A stretch of DNA of 59,059 nucleotides from Arthrobacter hankyongi (GTDB lineage Bacteria; Actinomycetota; Actinomycetes; Actinomycetales; Micrococcaceae), in the NCBI RefSeq assembly GCF_022012395.1, contig NZ_JAKLTQ010000027.1, positions 1 through 59,059 on the forward strand, in the 5' to 3' direction. A program made the translations under genes and the position numbers. Below the pieces are notes generated by a model. That model ran no database searches. It was not told where the DNA came from and saw only the letters and a program-made list of their open reading frames with translations. The stretch's first letter is position 1. Each line of letters opens with the position of its first letter. Positions 53,100 to 59,059 of this stretch are shown here, one piece after another.

Positions 53100-53153
53100 T
53101 TTCGAGCCACCCTCCCAGTAGATGACTAGTAATTCGATGTTTCGGGCTGCGGC

Positions 53154-53681
53154 TCAGCTGCCGGAATGGTGCGACTTGCCCAGCGACAGCCGGCCTCCCC
53201 CGGGGCCTTCGAGGACCAGCGCCACCGCCTTGTCCGGCAGTTCGAACACCATCGTGGCTTCCGCGGTCTCGCCCCGCGCCAGGACACGGGACTGCGGCGA
53301 GGTCCACAGCGGATGCGGCCGGCCGGAGCCGAGCCCGTCCACCACGAAGGCCGCCGGATCCAGCCGCAGGCCCTGCGGGTCCATGGCCATGAACTGGACC
53401 TGGACCCGCACCCGGTGCGCCCCCTCGGGCACCGGGCGCTGGAGGGAATCCACCGGAGCAGGCGGTTCCCAGCCATCCGATTCCACCGGCACGATGCCCG
53501 TGATCAGCGCTATCCCGCCGGGCACCTGGGCCGGAGCGCCCAACTGGGTGCTGGGCTTGGTTTCGGCGGTCGTAAACAGGTAGCCGAGCCCGGCCGCGAG
53601 CAGGCCCACGAGGATCAACGGAACGATGATCAGCCGGCGGCGCCGAACGGGGCGGATTTCCAGCTCAAGTGCAGCTACCAT
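53154..53681 (-). CDS. Membrane-anchored protein upstream of the oxidase
   Basis: A 175-residue protein with a basic N-terminus (RPVRRRR), one transmembrane helix (LIIVPLILVGLLAAGLGYLF) and an extracytoplasmic beta-rich domain (VQVQFMAMDPQGLRLDPAAFVVDGLGSG, MVFELPDKAVALVLEGPGG). It resembles small DUF4352-like Ig domains but I cannot name it. It lies 54 nt upstream of the oxidase gene, same strand, and ends with His-Ser rich KSHHSGS. Start from ATG 53681. Confidence 0.6.
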   Translation of the reverse strand: MVAALELEIRPVRRRRLIIVPLILVGLLAAGLGYLFTTAETKPSTQLGAPAQVPGGIALITGIVPVESDGWEPPAPVDSLQRPVPEGAHRVRVQVQFMAMDPQGLRLDPAAFVVDGLGSGRPHPLWTSPQSRVLARGETAEATMVFELPDKAVALVLEGPGGGRLSLGKSHHSGS

Positions 53682-53757
53682 GCCGACAAATTTCGCAGCA
53701 GCAGGTTGGGGAAACCTTGTTGGGCTTGACACACCGGCCCCACCGGCCACCTGCCGG

Positions 53758-53763
53758 TAGAGT
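53758..53763 (+). promoter_or_regulatory. -10 box for leaderless zincin gene
   Basis: TAGAGT, 7 nt, then GTG at 53771. Confidence 0.5.
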
Positions 53764-53770
53764 CGGATAC

Positions 53771-54151
53771 GTGCCGATGCAAATGTCCCTGCAGGACTTC
53801 GAGGAGGCGGTCGACGAGGCAATCGACGCCATCCCGGACGAGCTGGCGCGCGAAATGGCCGCGATGGCCAACGTCGCCGTCGTCATCGAAGACGAATACG
53901 TGCCCCGGCCCGGCGACGAACCGGGCGTGGAACTGCTGGGGCTGTACGAGGGGGTTCCGCTGACCGAGCGCGGTGCCTGGTGGGATGCCGGATCCTTGCC
54001 GGACCGGATCTCGATCTTCCGCGGCCCGATCCTGCGCTGCTGCGGCAGCCGGGAGGAGGTGGTCCACGAGATCAAGGTGACGGTGATCCACGAGGTGGCC
54101 CACTACTTCGGCATCGATGACCACCGGCTGCACGAACTGGGATGGGACTGA
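53771..54151 (+). CDS. Zincin-like metallopeptidase
   Basis: A 126-residue cytosolic protein of the small zincin family (PF06262). HEVAHYFGIDDHRLHELGW carries HExxH plus a third His. The N-terminus is acidic and helical (SLQDFEEAVDEAIDAIPDELA). The leaderless GTG at 53771 is preferred; the ATG at 53777 is possible. The downstream CDF gene begins inside its last codons. Confidence 0.85.
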   Translation: MPMQMSLQDFEEAVDEAIDAIPDELAREMAAMANVAVVIEDEYVPRPGDEPGVELLGLYEGVPLTERGAWWDAGSLPDRISIFRGPILRCCGSREEVVHEIKVTVIHEVAHYFGIDDHRLHELGWD

Positions 54152-55080
54152 GGATGGGGCACAGCCACAGCCACGGCCTGCCCGCCGGCACCACCGCCAC
54201 CGGCCGGCACCGCCACCGGCTCCTGCTGGTGGTCTGCATCACGCTGGCCGTGGTGGTGGTCCAGGTGGCGGGCGCGTTCCTGTCCGGTTCGCTGGCGCTG
54301 CTGGCCGACGCCGGGCACATGCTGTCCGACGCCGCGGGCGTCGGCATCGCGCTGCTGGCGGCGTGGATCGCCACCCGGCCGGCCTCGGCCCGGCGCACCT
54401 ACGGCTACCAGCGGGCCGAGGTGCTGGCCGCGCTCGCCAACGCGGTGCTGCTGGCGGTGATCGCCGTCGTCGTGTTCCTCGAAGCCCTGCGGCGCTTCAA
54501 CCACGTCCCCGAAATCCAGACCGGGACCATGCTGCTGGCCGCGGTGCTCGGGGCGGTCGCCAACCTGGCCTGCCTGCTGATCCTGCGCAAGGGCCAGGCC
54601 GAGAGCCTGAATGTGCGCGGCGCCTACCTGGAAGTGCTCGGGGACCTGCTCGGGTCCCTGGCCGTCATCGCCGCGGCCGTGGTCATTGCCGTAACCGGCT
54701 TCCGGCAGGCGGACGCGATCGCCTCGGTCCTGATCGCGCTGATGATCCTGCCGCGGGTCTGGGGCCTGCTGCGCGAGGTGGTGAACGTGCTGCTGGAAGC
54801 CACGCCGCGGGACGTGGAGGTCCAGTCGGTGCGCGAGCACATCCTGGCCGCCGAGGGCGTGCTGGATGTGCATGATATCCACATCTGGACCATCACCTCG
54901 GGCGTGCCGGTATTCTCGGCGCACGTGGTGCTGGCCGACGATGTGCTCAGCGCCGTCGGGCTGGACGAGGTCCTGGACCGGCTGACCCACTGCCTCGGCG
55001 ACCATTTCGACACCGAGCACTGCACCTTCCAGCTGGAGCCGGCCTCACACGCGGTGCACGAAACCCGCCACCACGACTGA
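54142..55080 (+). CDS. Cation diffusion facilitator (CDF) metal exporter
   Basis: A 312-residue Zn2+/Cd2+/Co2+:H+ antiporter-type protein. GHSHSHG at the N-terminus, six helices (LLVVCITLAVVVVQVAG, SGSLALLADAGHMLSDAAGVGIALLA with the HxxxD metal site, then TYGYQRAEVLAALANAVLL) and a C-terminal cytosolic ferredoxin-like domain (VLDVHDIHIWTITSGVPVFSAHVVL). ATG at 54142 overlaps the zincin gene by 10 nt; ATG 54154 (MGHSHSHG) is the other option. Confidence 0.9.
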   Translation: MGLRMGHSHSHGLPAGTTATGRHRHRLLLVVCITLAVVVVQVAGAFLSGSLALLADAGHMLSDAAGVGIALLAAWIATRPASARRTYGYQRAEVLAALANAVLLAVIAVVVFLEALRRFNHVPEIQTGTMLLAAVLGAVANLACLLILRKGQAESLNVRGAYLEVLGDLLGSLAVIAAAVVIAVTGFRQADAIASVLIALMILPRVWGLLREVVNVLLEATPRDVEVQSVREHILAAEGVLDVHDIHIWTITSGVPVFSAHVVLADDVLSAVGLDEVLDRLTHCLGDHFDTEHCTFQLEPASHAVHETRHHD

Positions 55081-55085
55081 CGGCC

Positions 55086-56105
55086 CTAGGTTGCGTCCTC
55101 CGGCATCGAGCCGAATTTCCGGCGGTCTTCCAGCCGCGGGTCCTTGGTGTCCGGAACCACCATCACCGGGCCCTTGGCATGGTGCAGGACGCCCTGGCTG
55201 GTGGAGCCCAGCAGCATGCCGGCGAAGCCGCCGCGGCCCCTTGTCCCGAGGACCAGCAGGGCCGCGGTCCGGGTCGCCTCGATCAGCAGTTCGATGGGCG
55301 ATCCTTCCAGCACTTCGCCGCTGATGGGCAGGCCCGGGAAATGGCTGCGCAGCCAGGCCGTGCCGGCATCCAGCTGTTCCATCAGCTCCGCGTACAGGGC
55401 CTCCCGGTCCAGCGGTGCCGGCACCCAGGCCAGCGATCCGGTGAACGGCGGCAGCGCGCAGACCACCCGCAGCGGGTAGCCCCAGCGCTGGGCCTGTTCG
55501 GCTGCGACCAGCATGGCCGTCCGGGCCTGCTCGGAGCCGTCCGCGCCGACCAAAACAACCCGTTCCTCGCCTTCGGGGCCCACCGGGGGCTGCTTGCCGC
55601 GCGGGACCTCCAGGTCCGTCTGGCCCAGCCGGGGCGCGCACGCCAGCGGCACGGTCACGCTGGGGCACTTGGCATGGGCCGGCACGGCGCCGCTGACCGA
55701 ACCGAGCAGCCGGCCCACGAAGCCGCCCCGGCCGCGGCTGCCGACCACCAGCAGCTCGGCTTCCTCGGACAGGTCCAGCAGCACCCCGGCGGCGTCGCCG
55801 GTTTCCACCGACGGATGGATTTCGACGTCGTAATCCGCCAGCCGCGCCACGGCCTGTTCCAGGACCGCTTCGGCACCTTCGCGGATGACCTGGTCATCCA
55901 GGGTGGCATAGCCGGCGTCCATGCTCGAGGCGGCGAAGACCGGGATCGTGTAGGCGGTGATCACATGCAGCGGCGTGCGGCGCAGCTGGGCTTCCCGGGC
56001 CGCCCAGCTCAGGGCACACAGGCTCTGGTCCGACCCGTCCACGCCGACGACGATGCCGTGCCGGGCGGCGCCGTGGCGGACACCGCCGGCTGATGCTTCT
56101 GTCAT
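55086..56105 (-). CDS. Tandem universal stress protein
   Basis: A 339-residue protein with two Usp domains. Each has the ATP-binding signature: GIVVGVDGSDQSLCAL...LLVVGSRGRGGFVGRLLGSVSGAV in the first and VVLVGADGSEQARTAM...LLVLGTRGRGGFAGMLLGSTSQGVLHHAKGPVMVV in the second. Such proteins aid survival under hypoxia or other stress. ATG at 56105 has GGGAGG upstream. It converges with the CDF gene. Confidence 0.92.
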   Translation of the reverse strand: MTEASAGGVRHGAARHGIVVGVDGSDQSLCALSWAAREAQLRRTPLHVITAYTIPVFAASSMDAGYATLDDQVIREGAEAVLEQAVARLADYDVEIHPSVETGDAAGVLLDLSEEAELLVVGSRGRGGFVGRLLGSVSGAVPAHAKCPSVTVPLACAPRLGQTDLEVPRGKQPPVGPEGEERVVLVGADGSEQARTAMLVAAEQAQRWGYPLRVVCALPPFTGSLAWVPAPLDREALYAELMEQLDAGTAWLRSHFPGLPISGEVLEGSPIELLIEATRTAALLVLGTRGRGGFAGMLLGSTSQGVLHHAKGPVMVVPDTKDPRLEDRRKFGSMPEDAT

Positions 56106-56253
56106 TGCTGCTGCCTCCCTGTAGCTGCCCCGTGTCCGCGGCGGGCCGCGCCGTCGGAAACTCGCCGGTAACCACAGAATACTCCGCTGATAAGCCCTTT
56201 TGTGCATCGTCGGCTTGCCGCGTCAACATCTTCAATAGGGGCTGAAAGTTCTG

Positions 56254-56259
56254 TAGGCT
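56254..56259 (+). promoter_or_regulatory. -10 box upstream of FAD-binding protein gene
   Basis: TAGGCT followed by 6 nt and an ATG at 56266. This is a leaderless-type start for the longer form (225 aa) of the downstream gene. Confidence 0.4.
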
Positions 56260-56349
56260 TCGAAGATGCGCTGGCCGGGAGCCGCCCGGCTGGTCTGCCA
56301 TGTCCGGCGGCTGCCGCCGGTTCCCTGCGCTGTGTCCGAGGAGGCGTTG

Positions 56350-56943
56350 GTGTCCGGATCCGAACTTCCGGCCGAATCCACCACCACGGTGGTGATCGGC
56401 GCCGGGCTGCCCGGCCTGGCCGTGGCCAGCGAACTGTCCCGGCACGGGATCGCCTCGATCGTGGTCGAGGGACTGGCCGGCGGCTGCGCTGCGGGGACCC
56501 CGCGGCGCGGCATGATGTCGGACTCGGTTTCGCTCACCGAGCAGAGCGAACTGCTGCGCCTGCTGCAGGGCTATGCCGCCAGCCGCTGTTTGGATGTCCG
56601 CCGGAGCACCTTCGCCCGCCAGGTCAGCCTGGTGCCCGGCATCGGGCTGCCGGTTCCTGAAGCCGGCCCGGCGGGCATCGCGCGCCGGTGGATGATCCGG
56701 ACCGAACGCGGCCTGCTGCTGGCGGACACCGTAGTGCTGACCGGCTGCCCGCAGAACCAGATGCGCCGCTTCCTGCGCGGCCTGGGGGTGCGCCTGGGCG
56801 CCGACTTCCAGGCCACGCTGAAGTCCATCGGGCTCTACCTGGTGGGGATGGCGGGGCTGCTGGCCCCGACCACGCGGGAGATCGTGCGCCAGGCCAAAGC
56901 GGTCGGGGACGCGATTGCCGGCGGGCGCCCCGCGCCGGCCTGA
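56350..56943 (+). CDS. Short FAD-binding oxidoreductase-like protein
   Basis: A 197-residue protein starting with a Rossmann FAD/NAD motif (VVIGAGLPGLAVASELSRHGIASIVVEG) but lacking most of the rest of a full flavoprotein; it ends with a hydrophobic segment (SIGLYLVGMAGLLAPTTREIVRQAKAVGDAI). GTG at 56350 has AGGAGG upstream; the ATG at 56266 with a leaderless -10 would add 28 residues. It could be a reduced flavoprotein or a decayed one. It lies convergent to copC. Confidence 0.55.
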   Translation: MSGSELPAESTTTVVIGAGLPGLAVASELSRHGIASIVVEGLAGGCAAGTPRRGMMSDSVSLTEQSELLRLLQGYAASRCLDVRRSTFARQVSLVPGIGLPVPEAGPAGIARRWMIRTERGLLLADTVVLTGCPQNQMRRFLRGLGVRLGADFQATLKSIGLYLVGMAGLLAPTTREIVRQAKAVGDAIAGGRPAPA

Positions 56944-56945
56944 GC

Positions 56946-57536
56946 CTACTCCCGGCTGCCGCCTCCCAGCCGCCGCTTGGCGGTGACGCCGATAATGACG
57001 GCGAGGACCACCAGGATCACACCCATCCCGATGACGCTCCAGGGCACTTCCGGCTGTTCCGGGGCCGCGGCGACCGGCGACGGGGTGCTGGTGTTGATCG
57101 GTTCGGGCCGTCCCGCGGAGGGTGCCGCGGACGCGCTGGCCGCTGCCCCGCCGGCGACGGTGAAGCTAAAGGTACCTTCGATCGGATGCGAATCCGAGGA
57201 CACCACGCGCCACTGGACGCGGTAGGTGCCGGCCGGGGCATCGGGCTTCAGGCGCTGGGTGGCCGTCCGGTCGACGATCTGCACGCTGCCGTCCGCCCAG
57301 TCCGCGCCACTGCCGTCCTCGACCTTGACCACCGAGCCCAGCGCCATCGGAACGCTGCTGAACGTGAGCACCACGTCGGCGGGCATCGCCTGCAGCGCCG
57401 CGCCGTCGGCCGGAGCACTGGAGACCAGTTCGTCGTGGGCCTGGGCGGCGGCGGACGGGACCAAAACGGCGGCGACGGCGAGCAGTACCGCCGCGGCGAA
57501 CCGGACGACGGCGAGGCCGGAGAGAGGCTGGGTCAT
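56946..57536 (-). CDS. CopC-domain copper-binding protein
   Basis: A 196-residue exported copper-binding protein. Signal peptide (AAAVLLAVAAVLVPSAAAQA) is followed at once by the mature N-terminal His of AHDELVSSAPADGA (copper ligand), then LTFSSVPMALGSVVKVEDGSG and RVVSSDSHPIEGTFSFTVAGG. A Pro/Ser linker and a C-terminal helix (VIGMGVILVVLAVIIGVTA) anchor it in the membrane. No fused or adjacent CopD. ATG at 57536 lies 6 nt after a TACCCT box, a leaderless start. Confidence 0.88.
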   Translation of the reverse strand: MTQPLSGLAVVRFAAAVLLAVAAVLVPSAAAQAHDELVSSAPADGAALQAMPADVVLTFSSVPMALGSVVKVEDGSGADWADGSVQIVDRTATQRLKPDAPAGTYRVQWRVVSSDSHPIEGTFSFTVAGGAAASASAAPSAGRPEPINTSTPSPVAAAPEQPEVPWSVIGMGVILVVLAVIIGVTAKRRLGGGSRE

Positions 57537-57542
57537 GCCTAA

Positions 57543-57548
57543 AGGGTA
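57543..57548 (-). promoter_or_regulatory. -10 box for leaderless copC
   Basis: TACCCT on the minus strand, then TTAGGC and ATG at 57536. Confidence 0.4.
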
Positions 57549-57609
57549 CGTCGAGGCGCTAGGATTCTTTCGACTCCCCCTCCCCGACTTCCGCCAAAGG
57601 ATGACCCCC

Positions 57610-59059
57610 ATGCCCCCAAAGGGAGCCACACTGAGCCGGCGCGGTGCAGTGCTTGGCAAGCTGGACAACTACTTCGAAATCAGCAAGCGCGGTTCCAACT
57701 ATTCCCGCGAGATCCGCGGCGGACTGGCCACGTTCTTCGCCATGAGCTACATCGTGGTGCTCAATCCGCTGATCCTCAGCGGCGCCGACTCGACCGGTGC
57801 CGAACTGGGCGGCGCCCGCGTCGCGGCGGCGACCGCCCTGGTCGCCGGGGTGCTCACCATCCTGATGGGCACCTGGGCCCGCTATCCGTTCGCGCTGGCC
57901 ACCGGGCTGGGCGTGAACGCCTTCGCCGCCGTCACGGTGGCCAGCAACCCGGGCCTGACCTGGCCGGACATGATGGGACTGATCGTCCTCTCCGGCCTCA
58001 CCATGCTGATCCTGGTCCTCACCGGTTTCCGCACCGCCGTCTTCCGGGCGGTGCCGGCCAGCCTCAAGACCGCCATCGTGGTGGGCATCGGCATGTTCAT
58101 TGCCCTGATCGGCCTGGTCAATGCAGGGTTTGTCCGGCGCATTCCCGACGTGGCGGGCACCACCGTGCCGGTGGGGCTGGGCTTCGAAGGCAAGCTCGTG
58201 GGCTGGCCGACGCTGGTGTTCCTCTTCGGGCTGATCCTGACCATCGCCCTGCTGGTGCGCAAGGTCAAGGGCGCCATCTTGATCAGCATCCTGGCCTCCA
58301 CCGCGCTGGCCCTGGTCATCGAGGTGGTGGCCAAGCCTGGCTCCCAGGGCGCCGGCCAGCCCGGCGGCTGGTCGCTGGTCACCCCCAGCCTCCCGGCGTG
58401 GGGCGCACCCGACCTGAGCCTGGTCGGCCAGGTCAACCTCTTCGGAGCCTTCAGCCACCTGGGCATCATGGGCGCCTCCCTGCTGGCCTTCGCCATCCTG
58501 CTGAGCATCTTCTTCGACGCCATGGGCACCATGGTGGGGCTGGCCAACGAGGCCGGCCTGACGGACGAGGACGGCAACATTCCGCAGGTGAACCGGGTGC
58601 TGCTGGTCGATGCCTTCGGCGCCATCGCCGGCGGCAGCGCCTCGGTGTCCTCGAACCAGATCTTCGTGGAGTCCGGCGCCGGAATCGGCGAGGGCGCCCG
58701 GACCGGCCTGGCCAGCATCGTGACCGGCCTGCTGTTCGTGGTGGCGATGTTCTTCACGCCGCTGATCTACCTGGTGCCCTTCGAGGCGGTGGCCCCCGCC
58801 CTTGTGGTGGTGGGCTTCATGATGGTGTCGCAGGTCGGGCGGATCGATTGGACGGACTGGGGCGTCGCCATCCCGTCCTTCCTGACCTTCACGCTCATGC
58901 CGTTCACCTACTCCATCGCCAACGGCCTGGGGGCCGGCTTCATCGCCTACGTGCTGATCCGCACCTTCCAGGGCCGGGCCCGGGACGTGCACCCGCTGAT
59001 GTGGGCGGTGGCTGCGGCCTTCGTCCTTTTCTTTGGCATCGGTCCGCTCGAACAGGCGC
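57610..59059 (+). CDS. Purine permease, AzgA/NCS2-like (partial)
   Basis: At least 483 residues of a nucleobase permease, cut by the window end. LDNYFEISKRGSNYSREIRGGLATFFAMSYIVVLNP, ATALVAGVLTILMGTWARYPFALATGLGVNAF, FFDAMGTMVGLANEAGL and FVESGAGIGEGARTGLASIVTG are hallmarks of AzgA-type guanine/hypoxanthine/adenine permeases (12-14 helices). ATG at 57610 has AAAGGA 8 nt upstream; the ATG at 57601 is too close to that site. No purine riboswitch is seen in the short leader. Divergent from copC. Confidence 0.9.
   Translation, partial: MPPKGATLSRRGAVLGKLDNYFEISKRGSNYSREIRGGLATFFAMSYIVVLNPLILSGADSTGAELGGARVAAATALVAGVLTILMGTWARYPFALATGLGVNAFAAVTVASNPGLTWPDMMGLIVLSGLTMLILVLTGFRTAVFRAVPASLKTAIVVGIGMFIALIGLVNAGFVRRIPDVAGTTVPVGLGFEGKLVGWPTLVFLFGLILTIALLVRKVKGAILISILASTALALVIEVVAKPGSQGAGQPGGWSLVTPSLPAWGAPDLSLVGQVNLFGAFSHLGIMGASLLAFAILLSIFFDAMGTMVGLANEAGLTDEDGNIPQVNRVLLVDAFGAIAGGSASVSSNQIFVESGAGIGEGARTGLASIVTGLLFVVAMFFTPLIYLVPFEAVAPALVVVGFMMVSQVGRIDWTDWGVAIPSFLTFTLMPFTYSIANGLGAGFIAYVLIRTFQGRARDVHPLMWAVAAAFVLFFGIGPLEQA

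Noticed and set aside
57559-58992. Minus-strand frame of 477 codons at the right end
   Set aside because: The plus strand encodes a purine permease with all family motifs through to the window end.

Overview
The window is high-GC DNA with the gene content of an actinobacterium of the Micrococcaceae type (Arthrobacter-like). Supporting signs are the DUF3151 protein next to class II fructose-bisphosphate aldolase, a DUF222/HNH protein, the five-gene Asp23/AmaP cluster, a CadI-type arsenic protein, the tRNA order Glu-Asp-Phe, and many genes whose start codon lies 6-7 nt after a TAnnnT -10 box (leaderless type). The genus is an inference.

Layout. 197-3584: a SAM-riboswitch-led sulfur operon (sfnG, metY, CoA-binding protein). 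3614-6280: MarR regulator plus DHA2 drug exporter. 6358-12322: a 1968-residue secreted heme peroxidase with RTX and Ig-like repeats. 12324-17850 (minus): ECF sigma factor and putative anti-sigma factor, small membrane protein, nitrilase, PLP decarboxylase, purA. 18046-24291: DUF72, SRPBCC, thymidine kinase, a secreted HECGH protein, DUF3151, fba and an HNH protein. 24375-29670 (minus): a redox operon (small exported protein, ApbE, ferric-reductase-like membrane protein, NuoF-like protein, ferredoxin) downstream of a two-component system. 29753-34731: TrmH methylase and an IclR-hutU-hutH histidine module with two matching operators. 34750-40726: Tat hydrolase, pyrE, nadE, xthA, a conserved protein and a GH13 glucosidase. 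40745-42996 (minus): the Asp23/AmaP envelope cluster, followed by a lipoprotein at 43058-43591.

43761-48380 looks accessory. It holds a 30-bp perfect hairpin, arsR-aqpS-arsC facing cadI across an ArsR palindrome, a class F-like sortase with a His/Asp/Gly repeat surface protein, and a broken IS21-type transposase remnant next to a tRNA-Glu/Asp/Phe operon.

48842-53681 (minus): a membrane protein, a Tat multicopper oxidase, a signal peptidase I and an FN3 exoprotein whose leader carries a run of ten C. 53758-59059: zincin, CDF metal exporter, tandem universal stress protein, a short FAD-binding protein, CopC and an AzgA/NCS2-type purine permease cut by the window edge.

The candidates most worth follow-up are the sortase/repeat-protein pair, the ApbE redox operon without a local FMN-binding acceptor, the MCO-signal peptidase-FN3 cassette, and the riboswitch-controlled dimethylsulfone/MetY operon. 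All family calls were made by reading motifs; no database search was run.
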